From: Mariprofundus ferrinatatus
GTDB lineage: Bacteria > Pseudomonadota > Zetaproteobacteria > Mariprofundales > Mariprofundaceae
Reading direction: 5' to 3'
DNA: 64,000 bases
Assembly (NCBI RefSeq): GCF_002795825.1
Contig: NZ_CP018800.1
Location: 1,674,001-1,738,000, forward strand
Below are positions 16,804 to 25,037 of this stretch, one piece after another. Made by a program: the position numbers and the translations under genes. The notes below the pieces were generated by a model. That model ran no database searches and was not told the DNA's origin. It saw only the letters and a list, made by a program, of their open reading frames with translations. Position 1 is the first letter of the stretch. Each line of letters begins with the position of its first letter.

Positions 16804-17490
16804 ATGCAAATCACCTGTCCTCACTGCCTGAAAACTTACCAAATCGAGACTGAAATCGGGGTCGACAGCGTAATCTGCAGTCAGTGCGGATCCGCGTTCG
16901 CGCCTGAGCCGACCCAGGAGCACCCGGATATCAACCCGCTGACCGAAACTACCGTTGAAGAAGCGGCGCCTGAGCTCACTGCTCCGGCGCATAATCCACC
17001 CCATCTCTGGCCATGGCTGATTACAGTCCTGCTTATTATTTCAGCCGCAGGCATCTGGTTTCAGAAAGATGCATGGCTGGATAACAGATGGCTGCGCAGC
17101 ACATTGATCAATATTCATCTTCCGATACAGACCAGAGAGAAGGATTGGCTGATCGTTCCTGAGAGTGTTGGCATGGATTGGACAACCCGTGATGATTCAA
17201 GCCGGGTTCTGGTTGTATCAGGCGCCATTGAAAACCTCTTGGATAGCAGTGTTCCCTACCCAGCGATTGAGGTTACCTTCTATTCGAACACTCAACCGGA
17301 TCAGGTTCTGGAGAAAAGACTTCTTCCGATCAGTGAAATACCGGGCACCGAAACCATCACCCATGCCCCGTTTGCTATGCCGGACCAGTTGAAGCGTGCG
17401 GCACCGCTGAGCCGCAGGGAATTTGTTCTTGTAATCGAATCTGTGCCGGAATCCGCAGGTGATATCATGCTCACCCCGCGCCTGGGATAA
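16804..17490 (+). CDS. Zinc-ribbon and DUF3426 membrane protein
   Basis: 228 residues. The N-terminus is an MJ0042-type zinc ribbon (CPHC at 5-8 and CSQC near 29-32). A polar linker follows, then one membrane helix (about 73-91, PWLITVLLIISAAGIW), then an extracytoplasmic DUF3426 domain with VVSGAIENLLDSSVPYPAIE. Function is unknown; this arrangement is common in proteobacteria. I start at the ATG at 16804 because the zinc ribbon begins there; the frame is open to 16726 with poor sequence. It diverges from ftsE. Confidence 0.8.
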   Translation: MQITCPHCLKTYQIETEIGVDSVICSQCGSAFAPEPTQEHPDINPLTETTVEEAAPELTAPAHNPPHLWPWLITVLLIISAAGIWFQKDAWLDNRWLRSTLINIHLPIQTREKDWLIVPESVGMDWTTRDDSSRVLVVSGAIENLLDSSVPYPAIEVTFYSNTQPDQVLEKRLLPISEIPGTETITHAPFAMPDQLKRAAPLSRREFVLVIESVPESAGDIMLTPRLG

Positions 17491-17497
17491 CTGCGCC

Positions 17498-17983
17498 TTA
17501 GAGTTTTGCGATCAGGGCAACAGCCTCGCAGGCAATACCCTCTTTGCGCCCAACAAAGCCGAGCTTCTCAGTTGTTGTCGCTTTGATATTGACTGCATCC
17601 TGCTCAAGCTGAAGCAGGCCAGCCATCCTCGCTCTCATATTCCCAATATAGCTGGCCAGTTTGGGAGCCTGAGCCATCAGCGTAATATCCACATTTCCGA
17701 CACCCCACCCCTTCTCTCTGAGCAGCCCCATGACATGGACCAGCAGGAGCGTGCTGTCGGCATCCTTATACTGCATATCACTGTCTGGAAAATGGTGGCC
17801 GATATCATTCATACCGGCGGCTCCCAGCAGGGCATCACACAGTGCATGGATCAGCACATCCGCATCAGAGTGGCCTGCAAGCCCCATCTCATAAGGAACC
17901 TCGACACCGCCAAGTATCAGCTTCCGGCCTTTCGCAAACGCATGCACATCAAAACCGTGTCCGATCCGAATATCCAACTTCAC
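17498..17983 (-). CDS. ispF: 2-C-methyl-D-erythritol 2,4-cyclodiphosphate synthase
   Basis: 161 residues. The family start RIGHGFDVHAF supplies metal ligands Asp and His, followed by GLAGHSDADVLIHALCDALLG (read as two overlapping motifs), DIGHHFPDSD and KATTTEKLGFVGR. It catalyses the fifth step of the MEP isoprenoid pathway. I chose GTG at 17983, two bases past the ispD stop; the frame stays open to 18022 inside ispD. It forms an operon with ispD. It converges on the zinc-ribbon gene with a 7-base gap. Confidence 0.95.
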   Translation of the reverse strand: MKLDIRIGHGFDVHAFAKGRKLILGGVEVPYEMGLAGHSDADVLIHALCDALLGAAGMNDIGHHFPDSDMQYKDADSTLLLVHVMGLLREKGWGVGNVDITLMAQAPKLASYIGNMRARMAGLLQLEQDAVNIKATTTEKLGFVGRKEGIACEAVALIAKL

Positions 17984-17985
17984 TG

Positions 17986-18675
17986 TTATAGCCCCCTTGC
18001 CAATAACTGCGACTCCAGCCACCCGAGATCTTCCTGAGTAGTGATTTTCCTGTTCTTTATATCGCCCCGGCTGACATGGACCTCAAAGCCGGCCGCCTCC
18101 AGCAGTGAGGCGTCATCGGTGTGCAGATGCAACCGCCCCTCCTCAAGTTCCAGTGCTTTTTCAAACCACGCTTTTCGGGCTACCTGCGGCGTCTGCACCG
18201 CTCTGAGGAAATTGCGGTCGGGTGTCTCTATCACTTTCCCTTCTGCATCCACCCGTTTCACCGTATCGGTCAGAGGTAATCCCGGCACAGCCGCGCCAAA
18301 GCGCTCGGCCACATCCAGCACATCGGCCAGCAGTTCAGGGCTGGGCAAGGGTCTTGCCGCATCGTGAACCGCCACCAGCTCCACATCATCCGGCATCGCA
18401 TTTAACCCGCGCTGCATGGAGATCGAACGCTCTGCCCCACCGCTTACAGGTTTTCTCAAATCAAACGGATAGTGTTGCCCCTTGATCATTTGCTCAAAAC
18501 GGATATCTCCTTCCGAGATAACCGGCTGCACAACCTTGATACGTGAATCGGCTGCCAGATGCTCCAGCGTATAGAGAAACAGCGGCTTTCCCTGCACCTC
18601 GACATACTGCTTGGGCACCGGACCACCGAATCTGCTACCACTACCGGCAGCGAGTAATAAGAGGCCAACTTTCAT
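17986..18675 (-). CDS. ispD: 2-C-methyl-D-erythritol 4-phosphate cytidylyltransferase
   Basis: 230 residues. The nucleotidyltransferase signature LLLAAGSGSRFGGPVPKQY covers residues 5-23, with AVHDAARPLPS for the catalytic Asp/Arg region and TDDASLLEAAG near the C-terminus. It makes CDP-ME in the MEP pathway. The ATG at 18675 matches the family start; the upstream 24-codon extension is unsupported. It precedes ispF directly, the commonest arrangement of these two genes. Confidence 0.95.
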   Translation of the reverse strand: MKVGLLLLAAGSGSRFGGPVPKQYVEVQGKPLFLYTLEHLAADSRIKVVQPVISEGDIRFEQMIKGQHYPFDLRKPVSGGAERSISMQRGLNAMPDDVELVAVHDAARPLPSPELLADVLDVAERFGAAVPGLPLTDTVKRVDAEGKVIETPDRNFLRAVQTPQVARKAWFEKALELEEGRLHLHTDDASLLEAAGFEVHVSRGDIKNRKITTQEDLGWLESQLLARGL

Positions 18676-18831
18676 TGTCCCGATTGTGCGGCTTTTACCG
18701 ACATGGTCAACTTGGTTAGCATCAGTCCGATGTCCACGCCGTTGCACAGTTACTATTCATCGGATATAACCCTGCTATCATGCCGCCTGTTCAGTATTTC
18801 AAGAGCACAAGTGCCTATTTAAGGAAGTGAA

Positions 18832-19653
18832 ATGACGTCATCGATTCTGTTTTTTGCAGCCGCCCTGATCACACTGGTCGGTGCATTCATGCTCTGGCGC
18901 GATGCAAAACAGCCCCATGACAGAAAAAGCAGCACGATTTCCAGCACCATCGCAAGCCTTATGGCAGTTGCGATCGGTGCAAATGTTTGGGCCATCCACC
19001 TGCTGGAATCGGTTACTACTGAAGGCATCAACTTTACGCTTGCCACCAGTACGGCGGTATTTACACTGATTGTGCAGGTGGTTTATACATTTGGAATTCT
19101 CCGCCACGGTATTCAGGGGCTAGGCCTTTTCCTGCTGCCGCTGACTGCCATTCCGCTACTGCTGACCCCGATTCTTCCGGAAGCGCATGCGCCGAACTGG
19201 GTGCGCACCTCATCGCTGCTGGAGACCGGACATCTGCTGATTGCGCTTACCTCCTATGCAGTACTGACACTGGCGGCGATTCATGCATTGATGCAGATTC
19301 TTCTCGATCGGGCACTGAAGAAAAAACGCTCCTTCGGCCTGATACAGGCGCTCCCCTCCCTGGTTGAGATCGAGCGTCATATGATCGCGCAGGTTAAAAT
19401 TGCCACCGGCATGATTGCGATCAGTATCCTTACCGGACTGCTCTGGCAGTGGACAGAGTACCAGCATTTTGCACTACTCAATCACAAGGTTCTGCTGGCA
19501 GTATTCACCCTGATAGTACTCATTATGCTATTGATTAAGCGCAGCCAGGCGAGCTGGCCGACCAGAATTGCCAGTCGGGCAGTTCTGACGGCCTATGTGC
19601 TGTTCATTCTTGCCTACTTTGGCGTCAAATTGATTAACACCTGGATAAACTGA
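18832..19653 (+). CDS. CcsA/HemX-type cytochrome c assembly membrane protein (YpjD-like)
   Basis: 273 residues with about eight membrane helices. The core has SYAVLTLAAIHALMQILL and GLLWQWTEYQHFALLNHK, matching the cytochrome-c-assembly (CcsA) domain of YpjD/HemX proteins, with conserved His residues. AAGGAAGTGAA before the ATG is a good ribosome site. The pair with the downstream corC-like gene (11-base gap) is the same as ypjD-corB in enterics. The molecular role of YpjD is unsettled. Confidence 0.82.
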   Translation: MTSSILFFAAALITLVGAFMLWRDAKQPHDRKSSTISSTIASLMAVAIGANVWAIHLLESVTTEGINFTLATSTAVFTLIVQVVYTFGILRHGIQGLGLFLLPLTAIPLLLTPILPEAHAPNWVRTSSLLETGHLLIALTSYAVLTLAAIHALMQILLDRALKKKRSFGLIQALPSLVEIERHMIAQVKIATGMIAISILTGLLWQWTEYQHFALLNHKVLLAVFTLIVLIMLLIKRSQASWPTRIASRAVLTAYVLFILAYFGVKLINTWIN

Positions 19654-19663
19654 CCCCCTAAAA

Positions 19664-20932
19664 ATGGACATTGCAAATCTCTCAATCCCCCTGACAGTTG
19701 GAATCCTCATATTCCTGCTGTTGCTCTCCGCATTTTTTTCTGGCTCTGAAACAGCGCTGACTCGCGCTCGCAGGGTTAAACTTCGCGTCCGCCAGGAGCA
19801 TGGTGACAGGGGCGCACAGAAAGCCGAAAAACTGCTGGACCACCCCGAGCGCATGCTCTCCACGATTCTGCTGGGCAATAACTTCGTTAATATCGCCGCA
19901 TCGGCACTGGCAACAGCCCTGTTTGTCGCCAAGTTCGGTGAAGCGGGCATCCTTTATGCAACTGTCGCCATGACCGTGGTCGTTCTGATTTTTGCCGAAA
20001 TCCTTCCCAAAACGATCGCTGTAGCGCATGCGGAGAGCATTGCCTGCCGGGTTGCAGGCCCCATGCACATGACCCAGACCATGCTGGGGCCACTGGTGAA
20101 AATCCTGAACATGGTTATCAGCATCCTTAAACGTCTCATGCGTGTGCCTGCAAAAGAGGATACGCCACTCACCCACAAGGAGCTTGCCAGCCTGATCGAT
20201 ATGAGCGCCGAATCAGGCGTACTTGATCAGGCACGTGAGCAGATGCTCAACAACAGCCTTACGCTGCACGAGGTGGCGGTCAAAGCGCTGATGACTCCGC
20301 GGCCGAACATGCACTTGCTGGATGGCGACTTAAGCGTCGGGAAAACATTGAGGGAGGTTTCCAAAGCCCCCCACTCCCGCTATCCGGTATATCTCAACGA
20401 GCCGGACAATCTCATCGGCATTGTTCATCTGCGCGATCTGCTCAAGCTGAAGCACCGGGAGATCCCTTTGCGTGATGCCCTGATCTGGAAAACGCCCTCC
20501 TATATTCCGGCAAGCAAGAATGCACTGGCGCAGCTGTTCGATTTTCAGGCCAACCACCAGCACATGGCAGTTGTCGTGGATGAGTTCGGAGATATTGAAG
20601 GCCTGCTAACACTTGAGGATATCATTGAGGAGATCGTCGGAGAAATTCACGATGAATCTGACCTTCCACCCCAATTGGACATGTGGCCCCAACCGGATGG
20701 CAGCATCGTGGTTGCGGCAACAGTGGCACTGCACGATATAAATCAGACTCTGGATAGCGACCTGCCTGAAGAGGGTGCAAACACCATAGGCGGCCTGATC
20801 GTCCAGCTTCTCGGCGATGTTCCCGAAGGAAGGCTATGTCTGGCTATTGCCGACCTGAACGTTGAAGTGCTGAGCTTTCGCGGCGAATGGATACGGCGGG
20901 TCCGACTTACCAAGCAGCAGGCTGGCAACTAG
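19664..20932 (+). CDS. CorC/HlyC-family membrane protein with CBS pair (CorB-like)
   Basis: 422 residues: an N-terminal DUF21 membrane domain with a small-residue-rich first helix and ILLGNNFVNIAASALATALF, a CBS pair (about 205-330, MTPRPNMHLLDGD and VVVDEFGDIEGLLTLEDIIE), and a C-terminal CorC/HlyC domain (GANTIGGLIVQLLG). The family is linked to Mg2+ transport or efflux. It follows the ypjD-like gene by 11 bases and ends before an intrinsic terminator. Confidence 0.88.
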   Translation: MDIANLSIPLTVGILIFLLLLSAFFSGSETALTRARRVKLRVRQEHGDRGAQKAEKLLDHPERMLSTILLGNNFVNIAASALATALFVAKFGEAGILYATVAMTVVVLIFAEILPKTIAVAHAESIACRVAGPMHMTQTMLGPLVKILNMVISILKRLMRVPAKEDTPLTHKELASLIDMSAESGVLDQAREQMLNNSLTLHEVAVKALMTPRPNMHLLDGDLSVGKTLREVSKAPHSRYPVYLNEPDNLIGIVHLRDLLKLKHREIPLRDALIWKTPSYIPASKNALAQLFDFQANHQHMAVVVDEFGDIEGLLTLEDIIEEIVGEIHDESDLPPQLDMWPQPDGSIVVAATVALHDINQTLDSDLPEEGANTIGGLIVQLLGDVPEGRLCLAIADLNVEVLSFRGEWIRRVRLTKQQAGN

Positions 20933-20944
20933 AACAGATTCACA

Positions 20945-20976
20945 AAAAAGGCCTCCGGAGCGGAGGCCTTTTTCAT
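20945..20976. terminator. Bidirectional terminator
   Basis: AAAAAAGGCCTCCG-GAG-CGGAGGCCTTTTT: perfect stem with A and T tracts on both sides, serving the corC-like gene (+) and the cytochrome gene (-). Confidence 0.9.
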
Positions 20977-20992
20977 TGCAATATAGAAATTT

Positions 20993-21892
20993 CTACTTGA
21001 GTGACTTCAAATAAGCAGCGATATCCTGCGCATCGCCACCACATTTGTTCTGTTTACTCATCTTGGTTTTTGCGCCGCTGTTTCCGGTCAGACTCTTAAT
21101 CGCAGATGGTGAGTCACAAACCCACAAAGCGAGTTTCTGCTCATCCCAGACAAATGTTGCTGCCTGAAGGTCGCTTCCGTATTTAAAACCGGGAGCCTTA
21201 CCGGCACTCCTGCCGTGAATGGCGAAGAGGTTTGGCCCCATCTTATCGGCCCCGCCGGAATCAAAGGTGTGACATGCCTTGCACTTGCCAACCTTTCCGG
21301 CACCTGCAGTGGCACTACCCGCACTTGCAGCTGCTGCCTTATCTGCTGCTGCCTTATCTGCTGCTGCCTTATCTGCTGCTGCCTTATCTGCTGCTGCCTT
21401 GTCTGCCGCCGCCTTATCTGCCGCTGCCTTGTCTGCCGCTGCCTTGTCTGCTGCTGCCTTATCTGCCGCTGCCTTATCTGCCGCTGCCTTATCTGCCGCT
21501 GCCTTGTCTGCTGCTGCCTTGTCTGCTGCTGCCTTGTCTGCCGCTGCCTTGTCTGCCGCTGCCTTATCTGCCGCTGCCTTGTCTGCTGCTGCCTTGTCTG
21601 CTGCTGCCTTGTCTGCTGCCTTATCTGCCGCCAGAGCATCGGTTTCAGCAGTGCTCGAATCGGCTGTTACGATCCCGGCTGTTTCAGCAGGAGAATCTGT
21701 ACCCGCCTCCCCCTCAACATCTATGGACAGTTCCTCTTCTGAGACCGCCCCCTCGGCGTCAGCTGAAACTTCTGAAGAGATCTCACTCTGAGTGGTAACC
21801 GCTGGTGCAGATGTTGTAGCCTGCTCCTTTTCACCTTTACAGCCGATTATCGCTATGGCTGCAACAATGCAAATTGTTAAAATATATCTCAT
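20993..21892 (-). CDS. Cytochrome c lipoprotein with Ala-Asp-Lys repeat linker
   Basis: 299 residues. An N-terminal lipobox (AIIGC, Cys18) predicts a lipid anchor. An acidic Ser/Glu-rich segment follows (20-85), then about 20 copies of Ala-Asp-Lys-Ala (roughly 90-190), then a class I cytochrome c domain with CKACH (heme attachment) and [11 protein letters not shown] carrying the likely axial Met. The head would be held off the membrane by a charged, probably helical or extended linker about 100 residues long. A periplasmic electron carrier is the obvious role; the partner is unknown. It is flanked by terminators, so it is a single-gene unit. Confidence 0.85.
   Translation of the reverse strand: MRYILTICIVAAIAIIGCKGEKEQATTSAPAVTTQSEISSEVSADAEGAVSEEELSIDVEGEAGTDSPAETAGIVTADSSTAETDALAADKAADKAAADKAAADKAAADKAAADKAAADKAAADKAAADKAAADKAAADKAAADKAAADKAAADKAAADKAAADKAAADKAAADKAAADKAAADKAAAASAGSATAGAGKVGKCKACHTFDSGGADKMGPNLFAIHGRSAGKAPGFKYGSDLQAATFVWDEQKLALWVCDSPSAIKSLTGNSGAKTKMSKQNKCGGDAQDIAAYLKSLK
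21326..21630 (-). repeat. 15-bp coding tandem repeat (Ala-Ala-Asp-Lys-Ala)
   Basis: GCCTT(A/G)TCTGC(T/C)GCT in plus sense recurs 20 times, 19 at exactly 15-base spacing and one 12 bases from its neighbour. Units differ only at synonymous positions (A/G and T/C), giving a mosaic of variants. Confidence 0.95.
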
Positions 21893-21965
21893 TCGTTCCC
21901 TCCTGATTGGGTGTGCGAACTATAAGTATAGCCCAGGATTTTGATTTCGGAGTGAATCTGTAATA

Positions 21966-21997
21966 AAAAAAGGCCCACAGTCTTCTGTGGGCCTTCT
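21966..21997. terminator. Hairpin terminator between two lipoprotein genes
   Basis: AAAAAAAGGCCCACAG-TCTT-CTGTGGGCCTTCTATTT: 11-pair stem. In minus sense it ends the 22039-22353 transcript with a long U tract. Confidence 0.85.
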
Positions 21998-22038
21998 ATT
22001 TCAACTAGCGGGAAACTAAGCGCCCCGCATCGACACAA

Positions 22039-22353
22039 TCAGTGTGCAGCTGGCATTTCAGGTGCCACTGGTGCCGGCTCATCAGCCATCATCTCACTGG
22101 CAGCATCGGCCGCATCACCTGCGGCTTCAGCTGCTGCATCCATTGCGGCCTCGCCTGCTTCGACAGCCGCGTCAGCTGCCTCACCGGCTGCCTGAACAGC
22201 CTCATCCACAACTTCGGTAACCTGATCGGAAACCATGCCTTCATCGGCCGGAGCTTCAGCCTGAGGTGCTGGAGCCGGAGCTTCCGCTTTTTCACTTGAA
22301 CATCCGGCAAGCGTCAGGCCCAAAGCCATAAACATCATTAGTAAATATTTCAT
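22039..22353 (-). CDS. Small Ala/Glu-rich lipoprotein
   Basis: 104 residues. The signal sequence ends in a lipobox LAGC (Cys17), so the product is lipid-anchored. The rest is Ala, Glu and Asp rich with heptad-like spacing (EAVQAAGEAADAAVEAGEAA), predicting a long amphipathic or coiled helix, capped by a Pro-rich tail. The ATG at 22353 follows GGGGGAAATA. No specific family is recognised. It resembles small outer-membrane lipoproteins and lies next to the cytochrome lipoprotein, with which it shares the alanine-rich style. Confidence 0.75.
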   Translation of the reverse strand: MKYLLMMFMALGLTLAGCSSEKAEAPAPAPQAEAPADEGMVSDQVTEVVDEAVQAAGEAADAAVEAGEAAMDAAAEAAGDAADAASEMMADEPAPVAPEMPAAH

Positions 22354-22486
22354 TATTTCCCCCTTGATAGGATTATCTGGAGAATCACTATAGACATAAT
22401 TCCAGTGAATGAACAACAGATTTGCATCATGTCTCAAATCCACACATCGAAATTGAGTGCCAAAAAAATTGAAATCGGTTGAAAAG

Positions 22487-22518
22487 ATAAAGGGCCCGCG
22501 GTTTTCCGCGAGCCCTTT
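22487..22518 (-). terminator. Terminator after tRNA-Arg(ACG)
   Basis: Minus-sense GGGCTCGCGG-AAAA-CCGCGGGCCC stem followed by TTTATC, 6 bases past the tRNA CCA end. Confidence 0.8.
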
Positions 22519-22523
22519 CTATA

Positions 22524-22600
22524 TGGCGCTCCCTGAGCGATTCGAACGCCCGGCCTTCTGATTCGTAGTCAGATGCTCTATCCAGCTGAGCTAAGGGAGC
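22524..22600 (-). tRNA. tRNA-Arg(ACG)
   Basis: 77 nt with encoded CCA; anticodon loop CTACGAA; acceptor pairs GCTCCCT/AGGGAGC. Its first base, G at 22600, is also the last base of the TAG stop codon of the DUF2155 gene. Confidence 0.95.
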
Positions 22601-23109
22601 TAATTGTGTGCCTCTTGCGAAGCGGGCCGAAGCGTAATGCCTTTCAGCCAAACTTTCCATGCCGGATCGTCCATACCGAACAACTCCGGAAATTTCTGAT
22701 AGAGCCAGCCGCGGTAGTGAATCTCTCCATCCCGGCTGATCACTACGAAGGCGGCGGGATTATCCACATTTCCATCGTTCAGAAAAGCTCTATTTTCGGT
22801 CCTGAGACCCGTGGCCAAACCTAACAGCCGGATTTCCCAGCCTGAAAATTCTGCCACACCGCCTGAAGCAACCGTCGAACTGTGAAGACGGGCCGTGGCC
22901 TTTTCAAGCCAGACAAACTCCGCTTCACCACGCTGTAGAGCAGCCCATTCAGGCACTGCATCCGCAACCTGACCGGAATGAGGATCCTGCTTTTTCTCCA
23001 GCGGCAGCTGCCACTCGATCTGGTTAGCCTTTTCCTGCTCACAGCCCGTTAACAACAGGCCCATAGCGAAAACAAGAAGAAGCAGAACAACCGAGTTGAA
23101 ACGCCCCAT
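22600..23109 (-). CDS. DUF2155 lipoprotein encoded between two tRNAs
   Basis: 169 residues. A signal sequence ends in LLTGC (lipobox, Cys about 22). The C-terminal half resembles DUF2155: ARLHSSTVASGGVAEFSGWE, then IHYRGWLYQKFPELFGMDD and a final VWLKGITL, the family's Trp-(x)n-Pro-x-Leu pattern. Function is unknown. The ATG is only 8 bases past the CCA end of tRNA-Ser(GCU), with no Shine-Dalgarno, and the TAG stop shares its G with position 1 of tRNA-Arg. There is no room for its own promoter, so it must be cotranscribed with the tRNAs. Confidence 0.8.
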   Translation of the reverse strand: MGRFNSVVLLLLVFAMGLLLTGCEQEKANQIEWQLPLEKKQDPHSGQVADAVPEWAALQRGEAEFVWLEKATARLHSSTVASGGVAEFSGWEIRLLGLATGLRTENRAFLNDGNVDNPAAFVVISRDGEIHYRGWLYQKFPELFGMDDPAWKVWLKGITLRPASQEAHN

Positions 23110-23117
23110 CACACGAG

Positions 23118-23207
23118 TGGCGGAGAGAGAGGGATTCGAACCCTCGATAGGTTTTAGCCTATACACCCTTAGCAGGGGCGCGCTTTCGACCACTCAGCCA
23201 TCTCTCC
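23118..23207 (-). tRNA. tRNA-Ser(GCU)
   Basis: 90 nt, long variable arm, encoded CCA, anticodon loop CTGCTAA, acceptor GGAGAGA/TCTCTCC. Confidence 0.95.
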
Positions 23208-23256
23208 GTTGGACCATCTCGTCATCCTCATCGTAGCAATATCATGCCACGATAAC

Positions 23257-23345
23257 TGGCGGAAGGGGTGGGATTCGAACCCACGGTAGGTTTCCCTACG
23301 CCGGTTTTCAAGACCGGTACATTCGGCCAGCTCTGTCACCCTTCC
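23257..23345 (-). tRNA. tRNA-Ser(UGA)
   Basis: 89 nt, long variable arm, encoded CCA, anticodon loop CTTGAAA between CCGGT and ACCGG; 49 bases upstream of tRNA-Ser(GCU). Confidence 0.95.
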
Positions 23346-23392
23346 TTCGTTACAAATCCGAAACTTTCCAGCCCGGAAATTTCAGGGCCGGA

Positions 23393-23420
23393 AAGATAGC
23401 ATGGAGTTGTGAGATGGCAA
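23393..23420 (-). promoter_or_regulatory. Probable promoter of the tRNA-Ser/Ser/DUF2155/tRNA-Arg unit
   Basis: TTGCCA (23415-23420), 16 bases, TATCTT (23393-23398). The leader then holds an inverted repeat CTTTCC-GCCC / GGGC-GGAAAG (about 23364-23395) before tRNA-Ser(UGA). Confidence 0.5.
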
Positions 23421-23536
23421 TGGCAATCATCATCAGAGATGGGAATGAATAATAATTTGGTTTCAGGCTTAACATCTACCTGCATTTTGCATTAGAGTCG
23501 CCGCAGAAATCCTCACAGCGTACATCAGGAGATATT

Positions 23537-24250
23537 GTGGCCCGTAAAGTTCAACGCAACGATCCCTGCCCCTGCGGCAGCGGAAAAAAATACAAGCAGT
23601 GCTGTTTGGCCAAAGATAGCGGCGCAGGAGCAAGCCGTTCCAACCGTCGCCGCGGCGTCCAGATTGCACTCGGCTGGATCAATCGCGCCCATGAGGTAGA
23701 GATTTCTAATTGGGTTGACAAGGTATGGCTGAAAGACCTGTCGCCACAGCAAAGACAGGGGATCAGCACCGCCCACCCTGGCATCCGTAGTATCCATGAT
23801 GTAAACCTTCTTGAAGAGCTGGTCGCAGAAGGTAAGTTCGATGAAATCGAAGGCGAGAACAGCGCCTTGAAACTGATTCTGAATGCCGACCTTGGCCTGG
23901 ATGATGAACAGAAAAGCTACCTCTCCCAGTTGGCAGAGCGCCCTCTGCGCCTCTATCGTGTCAGCGATGTGCAAACCAACAAGAGCTTTACAATAGAGCG
24001 GCACCCAGATGCTGGCTCTGAACCAATCACCATTGAAGACAGTTCTGCCAGCAGCATTTTCGATATCGATGATATCGTAGGCCTGCGACTGATGCAGTCT
24101 GGCGACAGCTGGGAAACTTCCGGATCGGCATATCACATTCCGATTGATTACGTTGATGATCTACTGACTCGTCTGGAAAATGCTGGCGAAGATGAATACA
24201 GTAAAACACTTGTTCACTACTGGCTGGAGCTTGTTGCCAGACACGTTTAA
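23537..24250 (+). CDS. SEC-C motif protein
   Basis: 237 residues starting at GTG with AGGAGA 5 bases upstream. The N-terminus is a SEC-C zinc motif, DPCPCGSGKKYKQCC (Cys11, Cys13, then Cys22-Cys23), followed by a basic segment. The remaining 200 residues are acidic and mostly helical with no family I recognise. SEC-C motifs bind zinc and often contact SecB or ribosomal partners when at the SecA tail; as an isolated domain the role here is unknown. A bidirectional terminator separates it from the convergent peroxiredoxin. Confidence 0.75.
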   Translation: MARKVQRNDPCPCGSGKKYKQCCLAKDSGAGASRSNRRRGVQIALGWINRAHEVEISNWVDKVWLKDLSPQQRQGISTAHPGIRSIHDVNLLEELVAEGKFDEIEGENSALKLILNADLGLDDEQKSYLSQLAERPLRLYRVSDVQTNKSFTIERHPDAGSEPITIEDSSASSIFDIDDIVGLRLMQSGDSWETSGSAYHIPIDYVDDLLTRLENAGEDEYSKTLVHYWLELVARHV

Positions 24251-24267
24251 AGCCTATTTCAGGCAAT

Positions 24268-24298
24268 AAAAAAGGCGGCTCATTCGAGCCGCCTTTTT
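24268..24298. terminator. Bidirectional terminator
   Basis: AAAAAAGGCGGCTC-ATTC-GAGCCGCCTTTTTT, perfect 10-pair stem with A and T tracts on both sides, between convergent genes. Confidence 0.92.
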
Positions 24299-24314
24299 TA
24301 TAAGCAGTGAAAAA

Positions 24315-24962
24315 TCAGAGCTTGCCTGCCTCGGACGCGAGGTAGGATGCAACACCGTCCGCATCAGGAACCATGCCTTTATCACCCTTGTTCCAACCGG
24401 CAGGACATACTTCTCCGTGCTCTTCGGTGAACTGCAGGGCATCAATCATGCGCAGCATCTCATCCACATTGCGACCCAGCGGCAGATTATTAACTACCTG
24501 ATGCTGCACCACACCATCCTTGTCGATCAGGAAAGAGCCACGCAGCGCAATGGTGCCGCCCAGCAGGTGAATGGCATCGCCATCTTCATCCACAACAGAA
24601 TCGTTATCGATCAGCACATCATAGTCGGCAGCGATGGTTTTGGAGAGATCCGCAACCAGCGGGTAAGCCACTGGACCAATACCGCCAGCATCAACGGCAG
24701 TATTGCGCCATGCCACATGACTGAAGTGGGAATCGATCGAGCAACCGATTACCTGAACACCACGCGCCTCGAACTCCTTGATACGATGATCGAATGCAAT
24801 CAGTTCGGATGGGCACACAAAGGTGAAGTCCAGCGGATAGAAGAAAAGGACAACATACTTTCCTTTATAGTCTGAGAGGGAGAAGCCCTCATTGATCGAA
24901 CCGTCCGCCATCACGGCAGCCGCAGTAAAGTCAGGGGCCTGTTTGCCTACCAGTACACTCAT
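24315..24962 (-). CDS. 2-Cys peroxiredoxin (AhpC/Prx1 type)
   Basis: 215 residues. The peroxidatic Cys50 sits in FYPLDFTFVCPSELIAF and the resolving Cys186 in GEVCPAGW, the Prx1/AhpC arrangement, with GGxG and a C-terminal YF-like tail replaced by SYLASEAGKL. It reduces peroxides with electrons from thioredoxin or AhpF; no reductase is nearby. The ATG has GGAGGAAT upstream. Such proteins suit an organism exposed to iron and oxygen together. Confidence 0.93.
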   Translation of the reverse strand: MSVLVGKQAPDFTAAAVMADGSINEGFSLSDYKGKYVVLFFYPLDFTFVCPSELIAFDHRIKEFEARGVQVIGCSIDSHFSHVAWRNTAVDAGGIGPVAYPLVADLSKTIAADYDVLIDNDSVVDEDGDAIHLLGGTIALRGSFLIDKDGVVQHQVVNNLPLGRNVDEMLRMIDALQFTEEHGEVCPAGWNKGDKGMVPDADGVASYLASEAGKL

Positions 24963-25037
24963 TATTCATTCCTCCGGAAATATTTGAATTAAAATCTTGA
25001 AAAGCAATTGTAGTAAACTTTCCGTCACCGCACCACC

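Noticed and set aside
21326-21630. Regularly spaced short repeats that might suggest a CRISPR-like or satellite array
   Set aside because: The units are directly adjacent 15-mers in frame with a gene, without spacers.
21215-21798. Long plus-strand frames rich in Leu/Pro, Cys/Leu or Ala opposite the cytochrome gene
   Set aside because: They are the three antisense readings of the 15-bp Ala-Asp-Lys repeat; low-complexity by necessity, with no ribosome site.
22353-22443. Longer start for the small Ala/Glu-rich lipoprotein
   Set aside because: The extension to 22443 would bury the lipoprotein signal sequence, which must be N-terminal.
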